A DNA stretch of 64,000 nucleotides, from the NCBI RefSeq assembly GCF_003610785.1, contig NZ_RAQQ01000004.1, positions 124,001 through 188,000 of the forward strand, in the 5' to 3' direction. Position 1 is the first letter of the stretch. Each line of letters opens with the position of its first letter. Of this stretch, positions 28,578 through 38,991 are shown piece by piece. Below the pieces are notes generated by a model. It worked only from the letters and a program-made list of their open reading frames with translations, had not been told where the DNA came from and made no database searches. The translations under genes and the position numbers were made by a program. The stretch is from Micromonospora globbae. GTDB taxonomy: Bacteria > Actinomycetota > Actinomycetes > Mycobacteriales > Micromonosporaceae.

Positions 28578-29557
28578 GCCTGCTCCAGGATGTGGGTGCG
28601 GTAGAAGATCCAGGCGTCGCCGACCATGTCGTGCAGGGTCGGCTTCTGCGGCACCCAGCCGAGTTCCTCGCGGGCCAGGCGGGAGGAGGCCACCAGTTCG
28701 GCGGGGTCGCCCTCGCGGCGCGGGGCGAGTTCGACGGGCAGTGGGTGGCCGGTGACCTCGCGGACGACGTCGACGACCTGCCGGTTGGTGAACCCGTTGC
28801 CGTTGCCGAGGTTGTAGATCCGGTGCTGGCCGGGGGTGGCGGCGTCCAGGGCGAGCAGGTGGGCGCGGGCCAGGTCCGCCACGTGGATGTAGTCGCGGAC
28901 GCAGGTGCCGTCGACGGTCGGGTAGTCGTCGCCGAAGAGCTGCAGCTTCTCCCGCCGGCCGGCGGCCACCTCCAGCGCGATGGGGATGAGGTGCGTCTCC
29001 GGGTCGTGCCGCTCGCCGAGCGCGACGGCGCCGTCGAGGTGGGCGCCGGCGACGTTGAAGTAGCGCAGCGAGACGGCCGCGAGGCCGTGCCCGATCGCCT
29101 CGGAGGTGAGCGCCATGTCGACGGCCAGCTTGGTCGCGCCGTACGTGTTGGTCGGCGCCGTCACGGCGGTCTCCGGGATCGGCAGTTCGGTGGGGTTGCC
29201 GTAGACGGCGGCGGTGGAGGAGAAGACGAGCCGGGGCACGCCGGCGGCGCGGACGGCGTCGAGGAGGGCGAGCGTGCCGACGGTGTTGGTGTGCCAGTAG
29301 AGTTCCGGCCTGACCATGGATTCGCCCGCGGCGATGAGGGCGGCGAAGTGCAGCACCCCGTCGAACCGGGCCTCGGGGGTGACGACCTGCGCCGCCTCGT
29401 GCACGGGCAGGTCCACGTGGGTGGCGTCGGGGGCCAGCGCGACCCGGTGGCCGGTGCGCAGGTCGTCGAGGACGACCACCTCGTGCCCGGCGTCGAGCAG
29501 CATCCGGGTCACGACACTGCCGATGTAGCCGGCGCCGCCGGTGACGAGCAGTTTCAT
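28574..29557 (-). CDS. galE: UDP-glucose 4-epimerase
   Basis: A 327-residue short-chain dehydrogenase-type epimerase interconverting UDP-galactose and UDP-glucose. The NAD-binding motif TGGAGYIGS is at residues 6-14. The catalytic pair is in NTYGATKLAVD (YxxxK), preceded by VFSSTAAVYG. DGTCVRDYIHVADLARAH is typical of GalE. ATG 29557 has a strong ribosome site (AGGAGG). It is first in a galE-galK operon with a four-base overlap. Confidence 0.95.
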   Translation of the reverse strand: MKLLVTGGAGYIGSVVTRMLLDAGHEVVVLDDLRTGHRVALAPDATHVDLPVHEAAQVVTPEARFDGVLHFAALIAAGESMVRPELYWHTNTVGTLALLDAVRAAGVPRLVFSSTAAVYGNPTELPIPETAVTAPTNTYGATKLAVDMALTSEAIGHGLAAVSLRYFNVAGAHLDGAVALGERHDPETHLIPIALEVAAGRREKLQLFGDDYPTVDGTCVRDYIHVADLARAHLLALDAATPGQHRIYNLGNGNGFTNRQVVDVVREVTGHPLPVELAPRREGDPAELVASSRLAREELGWVPQKPTLHDMVGDAWIFYRTHILEQA

Positions 29558-29651
29558 CTCGTTCGCCTCCTGAGGTCGGCCCGGGTCGTGGCCGGTTCGT
29601 GCTCACCCTACGGGCGGGCCGGACGGCCCGGACTCCGCGGAAGTCGATTCC

Positions 29652-29681
29652 ATCATAAACTCTCACGATCCAACAGAGTTG
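29652..29681 (-). promoter_or_regulatory. galEK promoter with inverted repeat
   Basis: On the minus strand TATGAT (29657-29652) is a near-consensus -10, about 95 nt upstream of galE, in the only A/T-rich patch of the gap 29558-29753. Just upstream of that -10, AACTCT and AGAGTT form an inverted repeat (29658-29663 with 29675-29680) spaced by 11 bp, placed where a repressor would block RNA polymerase. Confidence 0.45.
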
Positions 29682-29753
29682 AACACGGCGGGCGGGTGAC
29701 CGGCGTACGCCGTATGGCCGTGCGGAGACCGCGCGCTGTCTACCATCTCTGGC

Positions 29754-30779
29754 ATGCGCGAAGCGGGCGGGCCCGAGCACCGGCGACGCGCGCGGCGACG
29801 ACCCGGCCGCGAACCCGGGCCCGTCGCCCGGGCCGTGGCCGCGATGGTGGTGCGGGCCGCCGACGCGGCCACCCGGCGCGTGACGGACCTGCTCGGTGCC
29901 GGCCCGGCGGCCGGCCGGGAGCGCATCAGCGAGGCCGAGCTGCGCGACCTGGTGGCCGCCAACACGCTGCTCGACGCGGACGAGCGCCGGATCATCGACG
30001 AGGTCCTGGTGGCCGGGGCCCGGCTGATCCGCGAGGTGATGATGCCCCGCACCGAGGTCGTCTTCCTCCCCGCCGGCCTCACCATCGCCGAGGCGGCCCG
30101 CCTGGTGCGGGTCGAGACGCACACCCGCTACCCGGTCACCGACGGCACCCACGACGACGTGGTCGGGTTCGTCCACCTGCGCGACGTGCTGCTGCGCCCC
30201 GAGGGCGACCCGTGCGCCACCGTCGGCGAGCTGACCCGGGAGGTGAAGCGGCTGCCCGGCAGCAAGCGGGTGCTCGCGGCGCTGACGGAGATGCGCCGGG
30301 AGGGGCACCACCTCGCGGTGGTCGTCGACGAGTACGGCGGCACGGCCGGCATCGTCACCCTCGAGGACCTCATCGAGGAACTCGTCGGTGAGATCCACGA
30401 CGAGTACGACGGCACCCCCGACCCGGTGCACGCCGGGCTGCCCGCAGTGGTCGACGGCCGCCTCAACCTGGCCGACTTCACCGAGCGCACCGGCGTCACC
30501 CTGCCCACCGGCCCGTACGAGACGGTCGGCGGGTTCGTCATGGCGGCCCTGGGACGGCTGCCGGTCGCCGGTGACGAGGTGACGGTGACGCCCGGCTCGG
30601 TCGACGACGGTGACGCCGAACCGGGCGACCCGCCCGGCGGCTGGCTGTTGCGGGTGCTCGCCCTGGAGGGGCGGCGGGTGGCCCGGCTCGCCGTCTCCGC
30701 CGTCCGCGTACCCGAGCAGCGGCGCGAGACCGCGGCGCCGGCGGTGACCCGCGAGGCCCGGCCCGCGAACCCGTCCTGA
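29754..30779 (+). CDS. CorC/HlyC-type CBS-domain protein lacking the membrane domain
   Basis: A 341-residue protein. An Arg-rich start and a short helix precede the link RERISEAELRDLVAANTLLDADERRIIDEVL. Two CBS domains follow (REVMMPRTEVVFLP to GFVHLRDVLL; LAVVVDEYGGTAGIVTLEDLIEELVGEI), then the CorC_HlyC beta domain (LNLADFTERTGVTLPT to VTPGS). Most relatives carry an N-terminal DUF21/CNNM transmembrane domain. It is missing here, so this is a soluble CorC-like form. Roles proposed for the family include Mg/Co efflux. ATG 29754 has TACCAT seven bases upstream (leaderless type). Confidence 0.85.
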   Translation: MREAGGPEHRRRARRRPGREPGPVARAVAAMVVRAADAATRRVTDLLGAGPAAGRERISEAELRDLVAANTLLDADERRIIDEVLVAGARLIREVMMPRTEVVFLPAGLTIAEAARLVRVETHTRYPVTDGTHDDVVGFVHLRDVLLRPEGDPCATVGELTREVKRLPGSKRVLAALTEMRREGHHLAVVVDEYGGTAGIVTLEDLIEELVGEIHDEYDGTPDPVHAGLPAVVDGRLNLADFTERTGVTLPTGPYETVGGFVMAALGRLPVAGDEVTVTPGSVDDGDAEPGDPPGGWLLRVLALEGRRVARLAVSAVRVPEQRRETAAPAVTREARPANPS

Positions 30780-30823
30780 CCGGCCGGTGACCGCGCCGGA
30801 TGCGACCCGCCGGCCCGTCATGA

Positions 30824-31882
<1,059 letters not shown>

Positions 31883-31915
31883 CGCCGCGACCGCGGGACG
31901 GGTTGACGAAGGCCG

Positions 31916-32491
31916 GTGGCCGGAGAGGTGACGCGCAGCGTGGATCGCAGGGACGGGGCGCCGGGGGAGGGTGACCTCATCCAGATCGGGGTGGCGGTGG
32001 ACATCCCCGAGCCGTGGGGCGGCCAGCTCACCCGGCGGCGGGCGGAGGCCGGCGACCCGCAGGCGGCGGACATCCCGGCGCACGTCACGCTGCTCGGGCC
32101 GACCGAGATCCCGGTGGCCGCCCTGCCGGCCGTGGAGCGGCACCTGGCCGGCGTCGCCGCCGCCCACCTGCCGTTCACCCTCCACCTGCGGGGCACCGGC
32201 ACGTTCCGTCCGGTGACGCAGGTCGTGTTCGTGGCCGTGGCGGCCGGCATCAGCGAGTGTGAGCTGCTGGCCGCTGCGATCAGCGCCGCGCCGGAACTGC
32301 GCCGGGAGACCCGCTTCCCCTACCACCCGCACGTCACGGTGGCCCAGGACGTGCCGCCCGAGGCGCTGGACAAGGCGTACGAGGATCTGGCGGACTTCTC
32401 CGCCATGTTCGAGGTGGAGGCGTTCACCCTCTTCTCGCACAGCGGCCAGGCCCGGTGGCAGCCCCGCCGCGACTTCCGGCTGGGCGGCTGA
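31916..32491 (+). CDS. 2'-5' RNA ligase family / 2H phosphoesterase
   Basis: A 191-residue protein with the two HxT signatures of the 2H superfamily: HVTLLGPT near residue 58 and HPHVTVAQD near 139. Members cleave or form 2',5' or cyclic phosphodiester bonds in RNA or nucleotides. The natural substrate here is unknown. Three in-frame GTG codons (31916, 31928, 31940) are possible starts and none has a decisive ribosome site. The conserved fold begins after the third. It lies 34 bp after trpS and is probably co-transcribed. Confidence 0.82.
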   Translation: MAGEVTRSVDRRDGAPGEGDLIQIGVAVDIPEPWGGQLTRRRAEAGDPQAADIPAHVTLLGPTEIPVAALPAVERHLAGVAAAHLPFTLHLRGTGTFRPVTQVVFVAVAAGISECELLAAAISAAPELRRETRFPYHPHVTVAQDVPPEALDKAYEDLADFSAMFEVEAFTLFSHSGQARWQPRRDFRLGG

Positions 32492-32561
32492 GCGGACGCT
32501 GCGGCGGGCGCGCCCGTGACGGTTACCCCCGCGGCGGGCCGACATCGGCGAGGATGACGGC

Positions 32562-33485
32562 GTGAACGTGATCGGCCGGGTCGAGGCGGGCATCGGCCGC
32601 CGGGTGGACGCCGCCCGCCGCCGGTCGCCGGTCTTCGACCACGTGTGGCGGGCCGGTGCGCTCTACGCCCAGGTGCTCGGCGGCCGGCTGGCCGCGGCCA
32701 TCGCCTACTACGGCTTCTTCGCGGTCTTCGCGCTCGCCCTGGTCGTCTACGCCATCTTCGGCGCGACCCTGGACGACAACAACGAGTTCAGCCTGGCCGC
32801 GGGCAGCTTCCTTCAGGACAACCTGCCCTTCCTCGACCCGGCGCAGATCGCCGACAGCAGCGGCACCGTCGGCGTGGTCGGCCTCATCATCCTCACCTTC
32901 ACGGGGATCGGTTGGATCGAGGCCATCCGGTCCTCGCAGCGGTTGATGTACGGGTTCAACCAGCAGCCCGGCAACCTGGTGATCCGCCGGCTGGTCGACA
33001 TCGGCGTGATGGTCATCGTGTTCGTGCTGCTCGGCCTCTCGGTGGCCGCCGTCGACGCGCTGGAGTCGGTGCTGCGCTTCCTGCTGCGCAGCACCGGGTC
33101 GCTCGGCCTCACCACGCTGAGCGCGATTCTCAGCGTGGTGGTCAACGCGGTCCTCGCGGCGCTGCTGCTGGTCGCCGTGCCGCGACTGCGGATGAGCCGG
33201 TCCCGGCTGCGCCCGGTGGTGTGGCTCGTCGCGATCGGCATCACGCTGCTCAACACGGTCGGCCGCTACTACGTCGTCCGCACCGAGCGGAACCCGGCGT
33301 ACACGGTCGTGGCCGGCGCCGTGGGGCTGCTGCTCTACCTGTACCTGCTCAACCAGTTGCTGCTGTTCGGCGCGGCCCTCGCCGCGACCAGCCGGCGGGG
33401 GAGGGTGGTCGACCTGGCCGAGGGCCCGCCGCCGGCCGACCTCGACGAGGACACCGAGCCCGGCGTACCGGGTGGTGCCGGGTGA
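32562..33485 (+). CDS. YihY/BrkB family inner-membrane protein
   Basis: A 307-residue polytopic protein. Typical BrkB features: GRLAAAIAYYGFFAVFALALVVYAIFG in the first membrane helix, GWIEAIRSSQRLMYGFNQQPGNLVIRRLVD in the loop, and four further helices. The family was once annotated ribonuclease BN, wrongly. Its real role is unknown. GTG 32562 has GAGGAT six bases upstream (leaderless type). The stop shares GTGA with a possible start of the downstream GntR gene. Confidence 0.88.
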   Translation: MNVIGRVEAGIGRRVDAARRRSPVFDHVWRAGALYAQVLGGRLAAAIAYYGFFAVFALALVVYAIFGATLDDNNEFSLAAGSFLQDNLPFLDPAQIADSSGTVGVVGLIILTFTGIGWIEAIRSSQRLMYGFNQQPGNLVIRRLVDIGVMVIVFVLLGLSVAAVDALESVLRFLLRSTGSLGLTTLSAILSVVVNAVLAALLLVAVPRLRMSRSRLRPVVWLVAIGITLLNTVGRYYVVRTERNPAYTVVAGAVGLLLYLYLLNQLLLFGAALAATSRRGRVVDLAEGPPPADLDEDTEPGVPGGAG

Positions 33486-33502
33486 ACGGGGAGGAGCCCG
33501 AC

Positions 33503-33871
33503 GTGCTGATCTCGGTCGACCTGGACTCGCCCGTGCCCCCGTACGAGCAGGTGCGCGGGCAGCTCGCCGCCATGATCGGCGACGGGCGGCTCCCCGTCGG
33601 CACCCGCCTGCCCACGGTGCGGCAGCTCGCCGCCGACCTCAGCCTGGCACCGAACACGGTGGCCCGGGCGTACCGGGAACTGGAGGGGGCCGGGCTGCTG
33701 GAGACGCGGGGGCGCAACGGCACGTTCGTGGCGCCCGGCCGGGACGAGGCGATGGACCGGCTCCAGCGGGCGGCGGCCGAGTACGCGCTCCAGGCCCACC
33801 GGCTCGGCGTGCCGCCGGGCGCCGCGCTCGCGCTGGTCCGTGCGGCCCTCGACGCGTCCCGGCCCGGCTGA
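33503..33871 (+). CDS. Small GntR family regulator (YtrA-like)
   Basis: A 122-residue regulator made of one winged HTH and a short helical tail: PPYEQVRGQLAAMIGDGRLPVGTRLPTVRQLAADLSLAPNTVARAYRELEGAGLLETRGRNGTFVA. This short GntR layout without a ligand domain is the YtrA type, often next to transporters. GTG 33503 has GGAGG eight bases upstream. GTG 33482, which overlaps the BrkB stop by GTGA, would add seven residues. It is probably in one operon with the BrkB gene. Confidence 0.88.
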   Translation: MLISVDLDSPVPPYEQVRGQLAAMIGDGRLPVGTRLPTVRQLAADLSLAPNTVARAYRELEGAGLLETRGRNGTFVAPGRDEAMDRLQRAAAEYALQAHRLGVPPGAALALVRAALDASRPG

Positions 33872-33991
33872 CGGATCCCGCCCGACTGAGGCGTCCCGGC
33901 CCGGCTGGTCTGACGCCCTTCGGCCTCGGCCGAGGCGGCCGCGGGCAGCGACGGTGACGGGGATCGGACGAATGTTCCGCGCGGGCACCAC

Positions 33992-34456
33992 GTGACGGAC
34001 CATGATGGGCCGGTGGGTGCACTTGTGACGTTGGACCTGCCGAGCGACTCGCCGATGCTCGGTCTCCCGTGGATCATCACGTTCGGTCCGTTGAGCGACG
34101 AGGACGAGTGGGAGCCGGTGGTCTGCGGCCCGTACGAGCGCCCCCACGCGCTCGCCCTGGCCGAGGCGGTGGTGGCCGAGGAGCAGCTCATGGCGGTGGT
34201 GGAACCCCTGCTGCCGGCGCTCTCCGCCGAGGAGGTCCGCAGCGAGATCGCCGCCGCCCAGATCGCCGCGGCCGACGAGGCGGCCCAGGTGGACCAGGCC
34301 GACCTCTACGGCGACTTCGAGGACACCATCGACGAGGAGCTGGACGCGGCGGCGGACGAGGCCGGCCGCGGCGAGCCGACCGCCCCGCCGACCGAGGCCG
34401 AGCTGCGGGCCGGCTTCCGCCGGATCGCCGAGATGCTGACCGCCAGGGGGGCGTGA
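33992..34456 (+). CDS. Hypothetical acidic protein
   Basis: A 154-residue soluble protein, strongly acidic in its second half (DLYGDFEDTIDEELDAAADEAG) and Ala/Glu-rich in a helical middle (VAEEQLMAVVEPLLPALSAEEVRSEIAAAQIAAADEAAQ). The front reads LPWIITFGPLSDEDEWEPVVCGPYERPHA. I do not recognise the family. Starts at 33992, 34013 or 34025 (all GTG) are possible. Codon bias is that of a real gene. Confidence 0.65.
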   Translation: MTDHDGPVGALVTLDLPSDSPMLGLPWIITFGPLSDEDEWEPVVCGPYERPHALALAEAVVAEEQLMAVVEPLLPALSAEEVRSEIAAAQIAAADEAAQVDQADLYGDFEDTIDEELDAAADEAGRGEPTAPPTEAELRAGFRRIAEMLTARGA

Positions 34457-34472
34457 AACGCGGCCGCACGGA

Positions 34473-34512
34473 CGTCGGCGCCCCACGGGGCGGACCCCGC
34501 GAGGCGCCGACG
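34473..34512. terminator. Hairpin between convergent genes
   Basis: Perfect 10-bp arms at 34473-34482 and 34503-34512. The loop can fold further (cgggg with ccccg). It lies between the acidic protein and the converging GH13 gene and could act in both directions. Confidence 0.55.
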
Positions 34513-34602
34513 CCACCTCGCCCCCCACCACAAGGGGTCGGTGCCCAGCCGCCCGCCGGCGCGGAGCACGACGGACGACCAGGTCGGTGTCGAGTTACCC
34601 GT

Positions 34603-36237
<1,635 letters not shown>

Positions 36238-36338
36238 GGTGCGTTCCCCGTTCTCGCGGTACGGCGGCGCCCGCCACGGCGCGGGCGGCAGGGCGTCTGA
36301 GCAGAATGCCGGCCGGGGGCTGAAAGAGTCAAGCATTC

Positions 36339-36348
36339 CTTGCGCAAG
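36339..36348. promoter_or_regulatory. LacI-type palindrome upstream of the glucosidase gene
   Basis: CTTGCGCAAG is a perfect 10-bp palindrome with the central CG usual for LacI-family operators. It lies in the 225-bp gap between the LacI gene end and the glucosidase start. Related TTGC-containing sites lie in the lacI-malE gap. Confidence 0.55.
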
Positions 36349-36462
36349 AATCGCGCAGTCCTGCCGCCCTCGGCGCGGCCCGCTGGGCGCCGAGCGCCGG
36401 GCCGCTGGGCCCCGCGCCGGTGCGGGCCCCGCTGGATGTCCGGCGTCGGTGCGGGCCGGGCC

Positions 36463-37545
36463 TCAGGCCGGTACCGCCACCGGGGGCGGGCTCGGCCGAC
36501 GCCCACCGCCACCGGCCGGGCGGGCCGGAGCGGCGGGGGCCACCGCCGTGGAGCCGCGGACGACCAGCTCGGGGCGGAAGAGGTACTCCGAGTGCGGGGC
36601 GCCGTGCCCGTTGATCTCGTCGACGAGCGCCCGCACGGCGGCCACCGCCATGGCGGCGACGGGCTGCCGCATGGTGGTCAGCGGGGGATCGGTGAAGGCC
36701 ATCAGCGGTGAGTCGTCGTAGCCGACCACGGACAGGTCGCCGGGGACCGACAGCCCGCGCTGCCGGGCCGCCCGGACGGCGCCGAGCGCCATGAGGTCCG
36801 AACCGCAGACGACACCGGTGACGCCACGGTCGAGCAGCCGCCCGGCGGCCGCCTCGCCGCCCTCGACCCCGAAGAGGGTCAGCTCGGCGAGATCGTCCAG
36901 TTCGGACTCCGGGAGCCCGGCCAGCCGGGTCATGGCCGTACGCCAGCCGGCGACCTTGCGCCGCACCGGGACGAACCGGTCGGGCCCGGTGATCAGGCCG
37001 ATCCGGCGGTGCCCGAGCGCGACGAGGTGGGCCACGGCCAGTTCGGCGGCCTCGCCGTCGTCGCAGGAGACGAAGGGGGCCGCCACGTCCGGCACGTACC
37101 CGTTGATCATCACGATCGGCAGCGGTCGGGCGATCAGCGCCCGGTAGCGGTCGTGGTTGGCGGCCGTGTCGGCGTGCAGGCCGGAGACGAAGACGATCCC
37201 GGAGACCTGCCGGTCCAGCAGCATCTCGACGTACTCGTCCTCGGTGACGCCTCCGGCGGTCTGCGTGCAGAGCACCGGGGTGAAGCCGCTCTGCGCCAGG
37301 GTGGACTCGATGACCTGGGCGAAGGCGGGGAAGATCGGGTTGTCCAGCTCCGGCACCACGAGGCCCACCAGGCCGGCGCTGCGCTTGCGCAGGCGCGCCG
37401 GGCGCTCGTAGCCGAGCACGTCGAGGGCGGTGAGGACGGCCTGCCGGGTCTCCGGGGCCACACCGGGGCGGTCGTTGAGCACCCGCGACACCGTGGCCTC
37501 GCTGACGTCGGCCTGTTGGGCGATGTCGGACAGTCGAGCGCGCAT
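36463..37545 (-). CDS. LacI family regulator, probable maltodextrin repressor
   Basis: A 360-residue repressor. The HTH and hinge are RLSDIAQQADVSEATVSRVLNDRPGVAPETRQAVLTALDVLGY (residues 4-46). A periplasmic-binding-like effector domain follows (GLVVPELDNPIFPAFAQVIE, GVVCGSDLMALGAVRAARQRG, VVGYDDSPLMAFTDPPLTTM). The tail is Pro/Gly-rich. It lies between a GH13 glucosidase (same strand, downstream) and divergent malEFG, so control of both by maltose or maltodextrin is the natural inference. Confidence 0.92.
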   Translation of the reverse strand: MRARLSDIAQQADVSEATVSRVLNDRPGVAPETRQAVLTALDVLGYERPARLRKRSAGLVGLVVPELDNPIFPAFAQVIESTLAQSGFTPVLCTQTAGGVTEDEYVEMLLDRQVSGIVFVSGLHADTAANHDRYRALIARPLPIVMINGYVPDVAAPFVSCDDGEAAELAVAHLVALGHRRIGLITGPDRFVPVRRKVAGWRTAMTRLAGLPESELDDLAELTLFGVEGGEAAAGRLLDRGVTGVVCGSDLMALGAVRAARQRGLSVPGDLSVVGYDDSPLMAFTDPPLTTMRQPVAAMAVAAVRALVDEINGHGAPHSEYLFRPELVVRGSTAVAPAAPARPAGGGGRRPSPPPVAVPA

Positions 37546-37570
37546 GGCGGCACTCTAGCTCACCGGCAAG

Positions 37571-37687
37571 TTCTTGCGAACGGCCCTGCAAGCCCTTCCA
37601 TTCTCTGAAACCCCTTGCTAACGTCCCGGCAACACGCGACAGCAGCGGCGCCGTCTCCGTGCGCCGGTCAGCACGAACTTTGCAAGG
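37571..37687. promoter_or_regulatory. lacI-malE intergenic operators and malE promoter
   Basis: TTCTTGCGAA (37571-37580) and CTTTGCAAGG (37678-37687, core TTGCAA) resemble the palindrome at 36339. Between them TTCCAT and TAACGT (37619-37624), 17 bp apart, form a plausible malE promoter. The sites flank it, one upstream of -35 and one in the leader, a layout suited to repression of both divergent units. Confidence 0.45.
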
Positions 37688-37743
37688 TTTCCACTGGCGG
37701 GCGCCCTTCCCCCGGCCGGCCGCCAACGACGACAGGAGTACCG

Positions 37744-38991
37744 ATGCGCATCCGTACCGCGGGTGTGGTCGCCGTCTTCGCCCTGGCGCTGGCCGCCTCG
37801 GGCTGCGGCGGCGACAGCGACGAGCCGGCCACCAAGGAGTCCGCCAAGGCGGCCGGCGGCAAGCTGGTGATCTGGGCCGACGACAAGCGGACGGCGGCCC
37901 TCAAGCCGTTCGCCGAGAAGTTCGGCCAGGAGAACGGCGTCACCGTCGAGGTGCAGGCCGTCTCGAAGGACCTGCAGACCAACTTCGTCACCGCGTCGCA
38001 GCAGGGCAGCGGCCCGGACGTCGTCGTCGGCGCGCACGACTGGATCGGCAACATGGTGCAGAACGGCGCCATCGACCCGGTGCAGCTGACCGCCGACCAG
38101 AAGGGCGCCTTCAACGAGACCGCCGTCAAGGCGGTCACCTTCAACGGCCAGCTCTACGGCGTGCCGTACGCCATGGAGAACCTCGCGCTGATCCGCAACA
38201 CCGCGCTGGCCCCCGAGGCGCCGAAGACCATCGAGGACCTGGTCGCCACCGGCAAGAAGCTCAAGGCGGAGAAGAAGGCCAGCGAGATCCTCTGCCTCCA
38301 GTCCGGCCAGAACGGCGACGCCTACCACATCTACCCGCTCTACACCTCGGCCGGCGGATACCTCTTCGGCACCGCGGCCAACGGTGACTACGACCCGACC
38401 GACCTGGGCGTGGGCAAGCCGGAGTCGATCGAGGCGTTCAAGAAGATCGGCGCGCTGGGCGAGAAGGGCGAGGGTGCGTTGAAGCGCTCCATCACCCCGG
38501 AGAACTCGATCGCCACCTTCACCGGCAAGAAGTGCGCCTTCCTCGTCTCCGGCCCGTGGGCCGTGGCCGACGTGAAGAAGGCCAACATCGCGTACGACAT
38601 CACCCCGGTCCCCGGCTTCGCGGGCGGCAAGGAGGCGCAGCCCTTCGTCGGCGTCCAGGCGTTCTACGTGGCGTCGAAGGGCAAGAACAAGGCGCTCGCG
38701 CAGGAGTTCGTGGCCAACTACGTGACCAGGCCGGACCTCGCGGTGGCGCTCTACCAGGCCGAGCCCCGGCCGCCGGCGCTGACCGCCGCGCTCGACCAGG
38801 TCAAGGGCAGCGACCCGGACCTCGCGAAGTTCACCGAGGCCGGCGAGAACGGGCAGGTGCTTCCGGCGATCCCGGCCATGGCCGCGATCTGGGACCCGTT
38901 CGGCAAGGCGGAGGCCGCCGTCATCGGCGGCGCCGACCCGGCCAAGACGATCACCGCGGCCGGCAAGACCATCGCAGGCCAGATCAAGTAA
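37744..38991 (+). CDS. malE: Maltose/maltodextrin-binding lipoprotein
   Basis: A 415-residue solute-binding protein anchored outside the membrane. The signal peptide ends in lipobox LAASGC, with Cys at residue 21. The mature part is a MalE-like extracellular binding protein (LVIWADDKRTAALKPFAEKFGQENGVTVEV, GPDVVVGAHDWIGNMVQNGAI, YGVPYAMENLALIRN, AFLVSGPWAVADVKKANI). ATG 37744 follows CAGGAG. Its TAA stop shares its last base with the malF ATG. Confidence 0.93.
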   Translation: MRIRTAGVVAVFALALAASGCGGDSDEPATKESAKAAGGKLVIWADDKRTAALKPFAEKFGQENGVTVEVQAVSKDLQTNFVTASQQGSGPDVVVGAHDWIGNMVQNGAIDPVQLTADQKGAFNETAVKAVTFNGQLYGVPYAMENLALIRNTALAPEAPKTIEDLVATGKKLKAEKKASEILCLQSGQNGDAYHIYPLYTSAGGYLFGTAANGDYDPTDLGVGKPESIEAFKKIGALGEKGEGALKRSITPENSIATFTGKKCAFLVSGPWAVADVKKANIAYDITPVPGFAGGKEAQPFVGVQAFYVASKGKNKALAQEFVANYVTRPDLAVALYQAEPRPPALTAALDQVKGSDPDLAKFTEAGENGQVLPAIPAMAAIWDPFGKAEAAVIGGADPAKTITAAGKTIAGQIK

